A stretch of 46,924 bases of DNA from Basidiobolus heterosporus B8920 (Eukaryota; Basidiobolomycota; Basidiobolomycetes; Basidiobolales; Basidiobolaceae): contig JNET01029449.1 in NCBI GenBank assembly GCA_000697455.1, positions 1 to 46,924 on the forward strand, in the 5' to 3' direction. Below the pieces are notes generated by a model that worked only from the letters and a program-made list of their open reading frames with translations, was not told the origin of the DNA and ran no database searches. Below are positions 32,196-43,415 of the stretch, piece after piece. A program made the translations under genes and the position numbers. Position 1 is the stretch's first letter; the number at the start of each line of letters is the position of its first letter.

Positions 32196-32933
32196 TTAGA
32201 TTAATTGATTGACTAACAAAGCTTTTACCACTTTGTAGGCCCAAGTGGCACCATAGCTCGATTGGCTCGAGATTGCGGGCTCTTCGTCGTCGTCGTCAGA
32301 GTAGTCTGAATGTGGCGAGATTACTTTAGTTGATTTATCAATGGGCTCTGTAGCGATATCACCATCGGGTGATGGGGTCTGAGTCGCTCTAGGAACATAA
32401 TAAAAGGTATTGGTAGTGATGTGGTCGACTACCTCACTTGTGTTGGTTTTGATGTTACGAATAATAATCGTACGGATAGTATCAAATGTAATCTGGCCAT
32501 TTCCATCCTTGCTGTTGTATTCAGACTTCATCACTAGTTGGAATTTCTCGTCGAGTTCACTCTGATATGAAAATTCCTCGGGAATTGTCCAATTTGCTAT
32601 GATTGTTGACACATTTGAATCCGAGATATTGAGTAATTGAGGCCCAAATATGTTGTCCAGAGGTGTTTTTATCGATGAGTCATAGAGTTGGATTGTCACA
32701 TTGGGTGCGCCGGTAACGGAAGGGTCCTTCGTGAGATATACACTTATTGAGACATTGTCACCGGCCTCATAGACCGGGTTCAGCAATGTAGTGTTAAACT
32801 CAACACGAGCTAGGATTTCGTAGAGATAATTAGATGAGAGTTCAAAGAGAATATATCAAGAGTGTGTGGATTTTTGTTACATACCGAGTACACTATAAAC
32901 ACAAGCCAGGACGAGAAAAATTGCCCTAAACAT
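32196..32933 (-). CDS. Secreted Kre9/Knh1-like protein
   Basis: Two exons with an intron at 32810-32884; about 220 residues. A signal peptide begins at 32933 (MFRAIFLVLACVYSVLA). The mature part starts LLNPVYEAGDNVSISVYLTK, then NVTIQLYDSS, NWTIPEEF and FQLVMKSEY, a beta-sandwich pattern like that of Kre9/KNH proteins (aGdxVxIxW..., nWxIP). Several NxS/T sites suggest glycosylation. The C-terminal third has a Pro/Ser/Asp-rich stretch (SDYSDDDDEEP) and a weakly hydrophobic tail that may or may not be a GPI signal. It is the second such protein in the window, not closely similar to the one at 18307-19314. Confidence 0.6.
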
Positions 32934-33921
32934 TATTCTATGAAGTAACCAAAGGAATCCTTTGATGTTCATTCCTCTCGCTTTATATTAAGAAAGAACG
33001 GTTATGTTTGGAAGATTCGAGACCGTGGAATACATTTAGGCACCGTTCCCGAAATCTAATAAGAGTATTCTATGCTCATGAAAATATCCAATCAAAGGTG
33101 TATCTTTTATTTTACTGATTTATAGCGCGATTCGGTTGGAATAACAGGGAATGCATTTTCTATAAATGCGATAGTGTCAACCGAACGATTATACAATACA
33201 GTACAATACAATAAATAAGTGCAATACTACACTACATCAGACCTTTCAACTTTCGTCTTATCAATGGATTGGTTGAGTTGTTAGTGGCGCTTGATCGTCG
33301 GTTATACCGGGGAATTGTAGTTTGGTGCAGCAGACACGTGAGTAGAATCAGTAATAGGTACTTAACCCTAACTTCCCTTGAGATAGCCTTGTTTCGTTTA
33401 AAAGGATATACCATTAGCAATCTCTTAGCCATAACCTTAACCAAACCCTAACCCTACCTTTTTATTAGCATCTAGACAACCGCTTTACTAATATTCTATA
33501 TACTAATACTACTCCAGCCAAAAAAGGATTTACATAATGTAGAAGGTTGGTAAACATATTCAGTGGTCTTAGTAATGTGTGGTTGCCTATTTATAAATAA
33601 GTGAGGTTAAGTAGACAAGGCTTTGGGGGAAATGGTCAGGGTGATCTAATATTCACGTAGAAACAACAAAAGAGGCAATCATTTCTCGGGATCGCTACAA
33701 CGGACCAATAACCTCTCGGAATGTGTGCTGACATATTAATGTACCTGTATTACCACACCCATTGAGATATAAGCTGTATGACTCCTTGTATTTGAAACAA
33801 TCTCAACAAGGCTCTTAGTTGACACTTCCTCACGTTCTTTTGTGGTAACGTTGTCAAGTTTCTATTATCCAAATGTATATACTAATGTAGCTCATTACGT
33901 TATCAAGTGATTTCCTAAAAA
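32934..33921. other. Intergenic with TTAGGG-like motifs
   Basis: About 990 bp between divergent genes. CTTAACCCTAACTT occurs at 33361 and ACCAAACCCTAACCCTACC near 33441. Short open frames on both strands (33232-33451) overlap these motifs and have no family resemblance. CCAAT-like boxes are present near 33090 and 33700. Confidence 0.5.
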
Positions 33922-34467
33922 ATGGCTGGCACAGTTATCATTGTAATGGGTGTTTCTGGCTGTGGTAAAACCACAATAGGGGAAAACATTTCAAAACGCT
34001 TGGGTTATGAGTACCTTGATGGCGATCACTATCATTCACAAAGTAACGTGAAAAAAATGGCTAATGGGATTCCTTTGGTAGATGATGATCGGTGGCCTTG
34101 GCTTACCACTTTAAGGGATGTGTACATCAGCAAAATACAAGCAGCCGATAGTCCTAAGGGCTTAGTGGTAGGCTGCTCTGCTCTAAAACGAAGATATCGT
34201 GACCTTCTTTCAGATGTACCTAAAGGTATCAGGGTCCTATATGTCTTCCTTTCCGGTGACGAACACACTTTATCCGAGAGAATGAAGCATCGCAAGAACC
34301 ATTTCATGAAGGAAGGGATGCTCAGGAGCCAGCTCGATGATTTAGAGGAACCACTGCCTTCCCAAGAGGATGTTATTAAAGTTGATATCAGCCATCCTCT
34401 GGCACAAGTGTTAGATGATCTAGAGGAACAATTGAAAGAAGGACCCAAGCATTTGACCACTCAATAA
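33922..34467 (+). CDS. Gluconokinase
   Basis: Single exon, 181 residues, normal length for the GntK family. It phosphorylates D-gluconate to 6-phosphogluconate, feeding the pentose phosphate pathway. The P-loop is GVSGCGKTT at residues 9-17. The gluconate-binding stretch YLDGDHYHSQSNVKKMANG and DDDRWPWLTTL follow; GCSALKRRYRDLL and FLSGDEHTLSERM correspond to the lid region, and the C terminus has the usual LDDLEEPLPSQEDVIKVDI. All key motifs are intact. It is intronless, unlike most genes here. Confidence 0.95.
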   Translation: MAGTVIIVMGVSGCGKTTIGENISKRLGYEYLDGDHYHSQSNVKKMANGIPLVDDDRWPWLTTLRDVYISKIQAADSPKGLVVGCSALKRRYRDLLSDVPKGIRVLYVFLSGDEHTLSERMKHRKNHFMKEGMLRSQLDDLEEPLPSQEDVIKVDISHPLAQVLDDLEEQLKEGPKHLTTQ

Positions 34468-35057
34468 AATCACTTAATCCAACTTTAACTCACATTGCTT
34501 ATCTTTAGCCAAGTGTTATTTCCGCAATGATAATCACATGCACGATATAGACTACATGCCAACCACATTTACCACATCTACTACAACCCCTATAGTCCTG
34601 GAATGGACAGAGATCCCAGATATTCCCCGCTTATCCAAGGAGATTAAACCTGAATTAATCAAACTGATACAAAATAGTATATAAGACCTACATAAAACCC
34701 AAAATCAGCCATGGGCTGGCAATCAGAAAGCAAGAATATGTCCGTAATTTCTCAATAATTTTGCAACAATATCAGACCAATAGAAGCGAAAAAAAGCGAA
34801 AAGGTGGGGAGAAAAACCTGACCATCGTAACTATCACACTCATTCTACCAATAAAAGCTATGAATGGTGTCATTAGGGTTGAATTAAATCTTAATTTAGC
34901 AAAACTTCAATTGCTACTAATTCCTTCTCCCCAATGTATACTGAATGCCCCAATGAATTTGAATTGCTCTTCAAGAATAAATATGTTGGCCCTGCCTCCA
35001 TAGAGGATTGCCTGCATCTTTGCCTATCGCCTTTCCTTCTTAATTTCTTTAAACAAA
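34468..35057. promoter_or_regulatory. Intergenic: phosphate carrier promoter
   Basis: 590 bp upstream of the phosphate carrier. It contains TATATAAG near 34678 and a pyrimidine-rich stretch just before the start (TTCCTTCTTAATTTCTTT), as expected for a strongly expressed gene. No coding feature is convincing. Confidence 0.45.
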
Positions 35058-36011
35058 ATGTCTATTGTTCCTAAATTTGTTGCTGCTTCTGCTAACGAGG
35101 CTGATAAGCCCACTGGCGCCAACTTGTACGCTCGTTTCGCCTTTGCTGGTGCTGTCTGCTGTGGTGTTACCCACGGTGCCCTTACTCCTGTTGATGTCGT
35201 CAAGACTAGAATCCAACTTGAGCCTACTGTCTACAACAAGGGTATGGTCGCTGGTTTCCGTCAAATCATTAAGAATGAAGGCGCTGGTGCTCTCTTGACT
35301 GGTTTCGGTCCTACTTTCTCTGGATACTTCCTTCAGGGTGCTTTGAAATTCGGTGGTTACGAATTCTGGAAGAAGACCTTCATTGATGTTCTTGGTCTTG
35401 AAACCGCCTCCAACAACCGTACCGCTATCTACCTTGCTTCCTCTGCTATTGCCGAGTTCTTTGCTGATATCGCTCTCTGCCCCTTGGAAGCTACTCGTAT
35501 TCGTCTCGTTTCCCAACCTTCTTTCGCTAATGGCCTCATCTCCGGCTTCAGCAGACTTTTGAAGGAAGAAGGTGTTGCCCGTGGTTTCTACTCTGGTTTC
35601 GGACCTATCTGCTTCAAGCAAATTCCTTACACCATGGCCAAGTTCGTTGTTTACGAACGTGCTGCTGAATACATTTACCAGAACATTGGTACTCCTAAGG
35701 ACCAATTGAGCTCTGGTGCCCACACTGGTGTCAACCTTACCTCTGGTTTGATCGCTGGTATTTGCGCTGCCATTGTTTCTCAGCCCGCCGATACCCTCCT
35801 TTCCAAGATCAACAAGCAAAAGGGTGCTGAAGGATCCGTCACCAGCCGTTTGATTGGCCTCTCCAAGGAGCTCGGTGTTAAGGGACTCTTCATTGGTCTT
35901 GGCCCTCGTATTGTCATGGTCGGTGCTTTGACCTCCCTTCAATTCGCTATTTACGGCGATATCAAGAGAGCTCTTGGTGCTACTGGCGGTGTTGAAATTA
36001 CCAAGAACTAA
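35058..36011 (+). CDS. MIR1: Mitochondrial phosphate carrier (Mir1/PiC)
   Basis: Single exon, 317 residues. Inner-membrane carrier importing phosphate with protons for ATP synthesis. The three repeats each carry a PxD/ExxK/R-type signature: [23 protein letters not shown], and [12 protein letters not shown]. Other family marks are [56 protein letters not shown] and [21 protein letters not shown]. The codon choice is strongly skewed to GCT/GGT/ACC/TCC/AAG, consistent with high expression. This skew also leaves a 297-codon open frame on the opposite strand, which is a shadow. Confidence 0.96.
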   Translation: MSIVPKFVAASANEADKPTGANLYARFAFAGAVCCGVTHGALTPVDVVKTRIQLEPTVYNKGMVAGFRQIIKNEGAGALLTGFGPTFSGYFLQGALKFGGYEFWKKTFIDVLGLETASNNRTAIYLASSAIAEFFADIALCPLEATRIRLVSQPSFANGLISGFSRLLKEEGVARGFYSGFGPICFKQIPYTMAKFVVYERAAEYIYQNIGTPKDQLSSGAHTGVNLTSGLIAGICAAIVSQPADTLLSKINKQKGAEGSVTSRLIGLSKELGVKGLFIGLGPRIVMVGALTSLQFAIYGDIKRALGATGGVEITKN

Positions 36012-36376
36012 ATGGATTTACTCAACCTTATGCATTATCTTACACACCATATTTACATTTTATCACCATGTCCTTGAACTACCAACATCAGAGAAAGAAG
36101 ATTCAATAGATCGAGTCTTTTCTTTTTTGTAGACCATCTCATCACTTTACGTAACCCTCACATTCCTCACATTCCTCACAATAAACCATTAAATCTTTTT
36201 AGAAGGATGATATCATCTTGATGTCCATAAATGGGTGGTTGGTTTGGTCACCTAACCCTAACTTTGAATGAGCGTTGGAGAAATTTTTTCTTTTTCAGCT
36301 TGGGATGAGGTTCAATGATCAAAGGCCTTTATTTTAGAAATACTTCTTGGGTTGGCTAGGTTATGCAAATGGTCGG
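36012..36376. other. Intergenic between convergent genes
   Basis: 365 bp. It contains CTCACATTCCTCACATTCCTCACA (direct repeats near 36157) and CCTAACCCTAACTTTG at 36250. Nothing else recognised. Confidence 0.5.
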
Positions 36377-36580
36377 TTAGATTTTAAAGCCGTGACTACG
36401 AAGGCATTCTTTGTGAGCCTCGATAAACTTGAGGCAGTTTTCTTCTCCATTTTCCATTACACATTGGTCACGGGCTTTCTTCGTCTCTGGACAAGCGCAA
36501 CACGGCTTGAGTTTTTTCTCTTCCTGTGGCACAGTGGATGGGGTGTTGGTGGGTTGAGTAGGCTGGGTTTCGGTGGACAT
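36377..36580 (-). CDS. COX17: Copper chaperone COX17
   Basis: 67-residue intermembrane-space protein delivering Cu(I) to Sco1 and Cox11 for cytochrome c oxidase assembly. After a Pro/Thr-rich start ([20 protein letters not shown]) comes [18 protein letters not shown] with the copper-binding CC pair, then the second half of the twin CX9C fold, [19 protein letters not shown]. Length and all conserved cysteines are as expected. A single exon. Confidence 0.95.
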   Translation of the reverse strand: MSTETQPTQPTNTPSTVPQEEKKLKPCCACPETKKARDQCVMENGEENCLKFIEAHKECLRSHGFKI

Positions 36581-36851
36581 GGTTTCTATTGGGTTTGTTG
36601 TATGTTAAATGAAATGCAGTGTTTTGGGTCAAGATGCAATAAGAGTGGAAATTTGACGGCTGATTATATGTCAAATTAATACCCCACTCCGCTGTTCTTT
36701 CCCCCTCTATTGGGTCGGATATATCAATATTATGACATAATCCATTTATAATTAGAGAATGATGACTAAATCTTTATTTCCTTGAAGACTGCAAATATTT
36801 TACTTGTAACTAAGCTTGCTAATAGACGGTGCTTGAGAAAGACCTCTCAAC

Positions 36852-39800
36852 CTACTCAATTACTTTCCACTAAGAAAAGTTATATTCCCGTTCAATAAAC
36901 GTATACCAAGATACTGTATGATTAACACCGTTTACTTACCTGAAGAATACAACCGTCCATACCTCCGGTAGAGACCACGTATTCACCATCGCAAGAAAAT
37001 CCCACATTCGTAACAAAGGAAGAATGACCTTTGTACGTTTTAGCTGGCGTCTTTAAAAAAGGTTGACCCTTGTAAGAACGTGTGTTCAAAGATGTATAAA
37101 GTATTTTGAAGATCTCTTTACATTTTCTTTGTATGCTGGATAGCTATACAAGTTAACTTGGGAACGAGTATCACCGCTAACGAGTATGTTTCCTCTGGGA
37201 CTTCTTGAAACTGCATTAATCTAGCATAAAAGTAAGAAGAATCACGTCGATTATCAACAGGTTTTCAAATAAATAAACAAATAAAACCACTCACATCTCG
37301 CCCAGTCATCCAAGACCGGTGGATACCTAGAGTAGGCCAACCAATTGGACACTCAAAGGTGTTCCAATCTACGTCCGACAGTTTAGAAGGGTATTTTTGT
37401 TGTTCACATGATGGTATTTCCCCTTGACATTACATTAGAAGCGATAAGTGAATTCAGGTGAAATAAGATGTGACTTACAAAATAACAGCTCAGAATCTAA
37501 ACTGTTGGACTGCAAATATTGTGAATCGTTTGACCAGTCCATTCGTGTCACTCGACTTGAATGACCCTATCAAATGAGGTTAAAATATCAAACTTGGAGA
37601 TGATTAACAAGTACACATACATGGCAAGTTCCGACATACTTCCATCCCTTAGTTGCATACAAATCAATAGCATTATCTGCTGAGAAGGCTCCCACAGCAA
37701 GGTACTCTCCATTGGGTGAGTACTTAACCACATGCTGCCAATTATCCAATGGTCCAACTTTTCTCGGCTCGATCTCGTGTATCTTTGAAAGTCCTTGCAA
37801 ATTCAAGATAAACAACTAAATCCAAATATGAATCAAAATTGTACAAGTGTCAGGAACCAGTTCAAACCAAGGTAAGTACTTTGTCTGTATTGGCCGTTAC
37901 AGCTAGCTGCTGCCCGTTGGGATGAATTGCTATAGAGCGGAGTGGAATACCTAGATTTACTTTGCAAATCTGTTACGTTGATTAGTGACACATTTGCAAG
38001 TAAGAGTCAGATTCATACCAGAAACTAACCTGTGTATTTTTGAGCATATCCCAGTGCGCAACTACTTGGTCATCACCGCAGGTAGCAAACTCTGGTGCAT
38101 TCGGATGCATAGCCAAGCCCCATACTTCTCCCATTCTGAAACAGTCATGAGCCTTAAATGTTTGATTAGTATTTAAGAAGTTGGGTCTACTGTAGAGCGA
38201 AAGTATGTACCGTGATAACTGGGCTTGCTTTTACTGAACCTTCCAAATCCAGACAATATATGGTCGAATCTTCGGCGCCTATCACTAGTGTATTTGTCTT
38301 GATTATTTCCAAAGCACGTATACTCTTCCCAACACCTTCCCAAACCATCCGTGGGGCATTCTTTTTAGTCAGGTGATGTTCGAGTATTTTCCCATCTTTA
38401 CCGCCGCTGTAAAGGCAATTCATACTCTTGTCAAAATATACAGAATAGATTGCGCCCTTGGAAAACAATTACCAACATCACTCAATAAAGCACATAAACA
38501 TGTATGTGCCTACCTTGTGGATATCTTTGATAACCTCGCTGACTTGACGTGTTGGTATGTCCCATATGTAAATGGTACCGTCCATGCAGCCAGTGGCTAC
38601 TTTTTCATTGCTTATGAACGTGGCACTTAAAATGGTCTATCCGAATACATGGGTTGATGAGTTATTGGGCAAAGCCTCGCTTTAAAAAATGGGAGTTGTT
38701 ACTTGAATCGTCCCAAGCGGCCCAAATATGCCTTTCTTGTTGCTTAATGACTGTGGATTCCCGTCAAAACGCCAGAATTTCACGTGTTTGACTCCAAAAG
38801 TGACAAATTCGGTCTCATCAAATGGATTGAATACTATGCCAAGTACCTAGGTTGCTGAAAATTAGCACTTGCTTCTATATTTGCTAGCTCGTTGAATACT
38901 CTCGTTACCATGTCCGAATGGCCACTGACGGAAGTGACCGGCTCGGCGTTCAACTTCCAATCGAATATCTCAATCTGGACCCGGGGTTAGATGTAAGCAT
39001 ACATGAGTGAAGTAGATGCTAATTGTGCTTACCGTATGATCTTTATCTTTACAGATAGCCATCAGATACTTACCACTGGGGGAAAAGCCTATAGATACCA
39101 CGCCTTTGAATACCGTCCCCTGGCCACATTTCAAAGTTGCAATTGGGGATTCTTCTGGTTTCTTTGATTGCCAGATGTGTACTTTTACACCTCCTTGCGG
39201 GTCGTTGACTGATGCAACATCACCAGTGGCTACGTAATCTCCAGAAGGATGTACTGCTATGCTAATAACATCGTCATTATGCCCAGTAAAGAACCTCTGT
39301 GTGTTTGCCTCAATATTATGAACTATTCCCAAAGATCCAGCGTGGTATACAATGTCGCTAGTAGAGTTAGCTAAAGGAAGTATATTGTTACGACAATCAC
39401 GTGTACGACGTGTACGATATCCATAAACACGGTCTAATTGAAGGGATTCGTTTGGTAGACTGTTAGCTGATGGAATGAACTGGCTTGGTGGATAAATGGC
39501 TCCTGCCCATGGCTGATTCATCTGAGCGATATATAGTCATTAATCACGACGTTGATACAGATGAAAATCATTATTTACCGCTACGTTGTTGGTGCTATCT
39601 GAAAACACTTTAGAGCGATCTACTGGGATGTTGGTGAGAAATAAGTCTGGGAGAGATGATGCTTTTTAAAAAGCTTACTATCTTCTTGAACCAATCGAAG
39701 ACCAAAACGTAGTTGTCCCTGTCGATAATATGTATAGATATAGAGACTATTTAGCTCTTAAGTTCGTGGAAGAAAACCTCTTAAAATCCACCTTCTCGCC

Positions 39801-40295
39801 TGTACCTGACATCCGGTTATCGGTAAGTCTTTCTCAGTCAAAGTTCCCGGAGGAAGCTCTGAAAAGTCGTATTCAAGCTCGCCTAGTGGGTCATCCGAAG
39901 AGAGGAAATCATGATCGAACAATACAAATTTTATCTTTTTAAAAACGTATAAAATAGGTCACTTTCATTGGATGCTTCAACTTTGAACTACCTTGAAATC
40001 TCCCTCAGCCAAGTACAACTTGAACTTAGAATTCCATACTGGGTTTAGATTTTCGTGTATGGTCCTTGATTGTGCACGCTGACTACCCTTTCCGGTCCCA
40101 ACTGTCATGACTACATATGGATCAGATGAATCTGGATTGTGATTGAATTCAAAGACAAGTAGTTATCGTAAAAGCTAGCATGAAGCTGGTAGTTAGTATG
40201 TTGTGCCTACTAGTTTCTTTATCCATAGCAGCCAAGCCGTTGGCTTCGTATAGTTGTACCTCCAAGTAGGATATTTTTTCACTCTGGACTACCAT
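36852..40295 (-). CDS. EML-family HELP-WD40 protein with N-terminal C2 domain
   Basis: Large minus-strand multi-exon gene. The main body is an echinoderm microtubule-associated-protein-like (EML) protein: NQPWAGAIYPPSQF, the HELP motif RVYGYRTRRTRDCRNN, then WD-type repeats such as FTGHNDDVISIAVHPSGDYV, KYLMAICKDKDHT, GVKHVKFWRFDG, ATGCMDGTIYIWDI, SVYFDKSMNCLYSGGKDG and, near the end, TYKGHSSFVTNVGF and ILQWKVIE with the stop at 36852-36854. Upstream, exons from 40295 encode a C2 domain: YLEVQLYEANGLAAMDKET, SSDPYVVMTVGTGKGS, NPVWNSKFKLYLAEGDF, DDPLGELEYDF, GQLRFGLRLVQED. An apparent 32-nt intron and a second one join it in frame to the EML part. EML proteins bind microtubules; C2 domains bind membranes or Ca2+. 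If the 32-nt intron is not spliced, the C2 part ends alone at 39620 and the EML gene starts at 39521. Confidence 0.7.
39620..40295 (-). other. C2 domain exons (alternative: stand-alone gene)
   Basis: Exons encoding one complete C2 domain, with start at 40295 (MVVQSEKISYLEVQLYEA). Acidic loop residues DPY, DHD and SSDD resemble Ca2+-binding loops. Small stand-alone C2 proteins of this size are common in fungi, so a separate ~150-residue protein ending at TAG 39620-39622 is a real alternative to fusion with the EML gene. Confidence 0.6.
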
Positions 40296-40626
40296 GTTCT
40301 GCCAAGTCTAATGGAGGGAATGGCTTATTTATCTGAATTGAAGGAGATCATGAATTTAACGATTTATGCAATCGAGCATCAGGTGGCTGACGATCCTTAA
40401 TTGTGACTGCCTTTGAAATACGTAAGGAAGTAAGATCTAGTGATTGGCTATGAGGATTAATTGGCGCTAATTGGCGCTAATTGGCACTACCAGTATCCTT
40501 TTAATGTTCTAGTTATTGTGACATCAAACAAAATTTAAGTTAGGATGAGGACAAGCCAATAAGACATTGCTTTCCTTGACGTTGAATTCGATAGATCCGA
40601 AGATCCCAAAAGTGAAGAACAAGACA
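40296..40626. other. Intergenic with short tandem repeat and U12-like signals
   Basis: 331 bp between the minus-strand trpD stop and the C2/EML start. It has three copies of AATTGGCGCT/AATTGGCACT (40459-40488), directly followed on the plus strand by GTATCCTTTT (40493) and, at 40572, TTCCTTGAC, both matching U12 intron consensus. No plus-strand coding region is visible. Confidence 0.5.
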
Positions 40627-41817
40627 TTATGAGGTTTGGGTGGCAAAAGCAAAAGCTCTCAGTGTTTCCTTAGCTTTACCGGAACGAATCACCTCACGAG
40701 CTATATTGACGCCGTCCTTGAAGTCAGTAGCTTTCTCGTCAAGTACAAGTAAGGCAGAAGTATTCATCAGTATAAAATCCTGGATTGGCCCCTCATAGTT
40801 GTTATCGAGGATATCATTCAGTATCTTGGCATTTGATATAGAGTCACCGCCCGAAACCAAGCTCAAAGAATGCCTGGGGAGCCCGAAATCGTCTGGAGAA
40901 ATCGTTCTTTCAGTTATATTGCCATCAATTAATTCCCATAGCTTCGATTTTGGATGGTGTTAATATTCTTTCATGATTCATTAGAAGCACTCGACAGCTT
41001 ACATGTGTTTCCACTTCTGGGCTGATCTCATCTAATCCTTCGCTTCCATTGACCACAAAGGCTCTCTTAAGCCCCATAAGCCTTAAAGACTCAGCAACAA
41101 GTTGTCCGAGATAGTATGAGTGAACACCCAGAACAATCCTGGATGGAGTAGCCGGACTACTCAATGGCCCTAGTATGTTAAATATTGTAGGTACTCCGAT
41201 CTCTTTTCTAGTGGCTGAGATATGCTTCATAGCAGGGTGATAGATCTGTGAGAACAGAAAACAAAAGTTACTAGAATCTAGGATTTGTGGCACTCTATCG
41301 GGCGTTACGTTAGTAAGTGTACATGACAAGGCCTCAAGTAAATCCGCAGAGCCTGAGCTTGAAGAAGAGGCTCTATTTCCATGCTGTCAAATAGGTGAGC
41401 TAATATGGGTCAACACCCAACTGAATACAATAAACTTGTGTCTACCTTAGCAACTTTACATCCAGCACCTGCAGCAATAATAGCTGAGGATGTGGATACA
41501 TTAAAGGTATTGTATCCATCCCCTCCTGTACCAACAATATCTATCACAGAAGAAGTGAGCTGAGGATATGCCGAGAAATCAACATACAAAGCGTGTTCAC
41601 GCATAATAGTAGCACACGCGGCAACAATTTCAGGCCGACGATCAAGCTGTTGTAAGCGTAAAGATATCAAAAATGCCGACATTTGGGCAGCTGTCGCCTT
41701 TTGACTCAGAATCTCGGCCATAGCGGCCTTTGCCATCTCGGGGGTGAAAGAGTTGGGATTCAGTACAAGAGCCTTTATTATGCTACTTATCGCATTTGCT
41801 TTCTGGGCGGCAGTCAT
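40627..41817 (-). CDS. TRP4: Anthranilate phosphoribosyltransferase (TrpD/Trp4)
   Basis: Second dedicated step of tryptophan synthesis, joining anthranilate to PRPP. Three exons. The start at 41817 gives MTAAQKANAISSIIKAL; an open frame extends further upstream to 42036 but is not conserved. Motifs: KATAAQMSAFLISLRLQ, the PRPP/anthranilate-binding DIVGTGGDGYNTFNVSTSSA, then across the intron KHGNRASSSSSGSADLLEAL, FCFLFSQIYHPAMKHI, VPTIFNILGPLSSPA, and FVVNGSEGLDEISPEVETH. The third exon reads LWELIDGNITERTISPDDFG and ends in a complete C terminus. All catalytic motifs are intact. Confidence 0.93.
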
Positions 41818-41989
41818 TGTGTGAGTATGTGTACGACAGAGGAAGGGTAGAATGTCTTTGAATACAGAAAAAGTGAGTTGGTGCTTTAATATATTCCTAG
41901 TGGGACTTAAATCCATATTCACAGAATTACTAAAGCCAATCAATTTAAGCGGTAAAACCACTAACCTAAATGACTCACGATTGATCGCG

Positions 41990-42226
41990 CTAACAAGCAA
42001 CCACAAATGATCGGCATGCAAAATAGACAAAACCAACCTTGATAGTCTTCCCTTTCTCTGTTTCTAGCAATGAACAAGAATATTTCAGGTTAACATCCCC
42101 ATTCCGCTGATGTTCTTGCCATGTCTACACCAGTGAAAGCTTCGAAGTGCATAGACAGGTGGCAAGGATACTAAGTTGGCTATCACTTACCAAAGAGAGA
42201 TGCGCAACTGGAATATCCACCAACAT
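41990..42226 (-). CDS. Possible small upstream ORF or gene fragment
   Basis: A two-exon reading, MLVDIPVAHLSL then, after a GT-AG intron at 42125-42190, TWQEHQRNGDVNLKYSCSLL..., ends at a stop after 56 residues. It lies just upstream of trpD on the same strand. The amino-acid composition looks protein-like but I recognise no family. It could be a leader ORF, a remnant, or chance. Confidence 0.25.
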
Positions 42227-43415
42227 GCCTCGAAACCTACTTGCTTTGACTGCTTAATAAACAGCCACCATCAGTCTTCTTGTAAGGAGCTCGTGATGTA
42301 GTGGATCTTCGTAAAAAAACCTCCGCCAAGACTCCACTGCTTATATTTGTTAGCTATTCAAATAGGAGAAATCAGAGCACTAACTAAAAGTACTCAAATG
42401 GAAGAAATTAGGGCTCCAACTAACTAAGGCTGTTCAAATGTGAGAAAATTGAGGTACTAACCAAGGTCATTGAAATCAGAGAAATTAGGGCCCTAACTCA
42501 GATCATTCAGATGAACGAAATTAGGGGGCTAATTCGGATCGTCGTTTCTACGCCTAACATGTGTTACTTGTTTGCTTTGACACAAATGTTTCATGCTGAG
42601 GGAGTACAGAACCGTGCAAGAGATTATTAAGGAAATGAGGGTTGTTGTGGTTGGTTCTCTAGGGATTATCTAGTAAATCTTATCACGTTGGGAAGTGTCC
42701 TGTATATCGGTGTGACAGTAATCTGGAATAGAGTATACTGGATAATTTCATTTAACTGATGTATAGACATATGACACATAGCACTTAATATATAGCACCC
42801 AGAATATGACCAGGTCAAGTTCCTTAATTCGACTGGTGACACCTCCGGTGTATGACCCCCATCACCTATAGGCTAATGCTTTTTATAGAACTTGAACTAT
42901 GTGTCAAACCGGAGAATAACTTTGGGAGTACAATTACGCTCTTGAAACACAGATTAGTAACAGCCTTGGGTATACGAAGGCATTCACCGATGTAATGACT
43001 TCTATCGATGTTTGTGCAATGGAGGGTATCGAATAGTATCTTTCACTTGATTCTCCATTCACGCCTTACCCACTGATCCTTTGATAACCTGTCGTCTTGT
43101 TTGCACGACAATGAAACCCCACCGATAGACTGCTCAAAGTCAAAGAAAGTAAACATTACCGTATGGTAATTGTGACTTCAATAATTTCCGATTAAAATTT
43201 CAAGTGTAATAACTGGGATAATAGAAACGCTAACAGTAGTGTGAAGTGAATTAAATTGTATTTATATATGTTGATGGTGTGTTCGTGAAGTTATGAAAAA
43301 TATTACATGGGGACGATCTAACAGGTGATCTTTTACTAGAACTGCTCTAATAATACATGTCGGATTATGGCAAAAGAGGTGTAGTTGTTAGAAAGATAAG
43401 GGCAACTATGATTAG
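42227..43415. other. Intergenic, trpD upstream region
   Basis: About 1.2 kb between trpD and the 7TM receptor stop. Its one structured part is the degenerate tandem repeat at 42356-42541. The rest shows no coding or RNA feature I can support. Confidence 0.5.
42356..42541. repeat. Degenerate ~37-bp tandem repeat, five units
   Basis: Units begin near 42356, 42393, 42433, 42470 and 42506, spaced 36-40 bp. Each reads roughly TTCAAATGNGAGAAATTAGG followed by GCNCTAACTAAGGTCA, with substitutions and small indels. Confidence 0.75.

Noticed and set aside
33400-33410. ATATCCTTTT on the minus strand
   Set aside because: No gene on that strand and no TCCTTRAC branch motif within reach.
35049-35942. 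297-codon open frame opposite the phosphate carrier
   Set aside because: It exists because the carrier's biased codons leave few stops on the other strand; composition is Ser/Thr/Asn-rich and no family is recognisable.
41818-42036. In-frame upstream extension of trpD
   Set aside because: Residues before MTAAQKAN do not resemble any TrpD N terminus and there is no targeting-type sequence.
42162-42172. GTATCCTTG on the minus strand near the small ORF upstream of trpD
   Set aside because: It falls inside a candidate GT-AG intron and lacks a U12 branch point.
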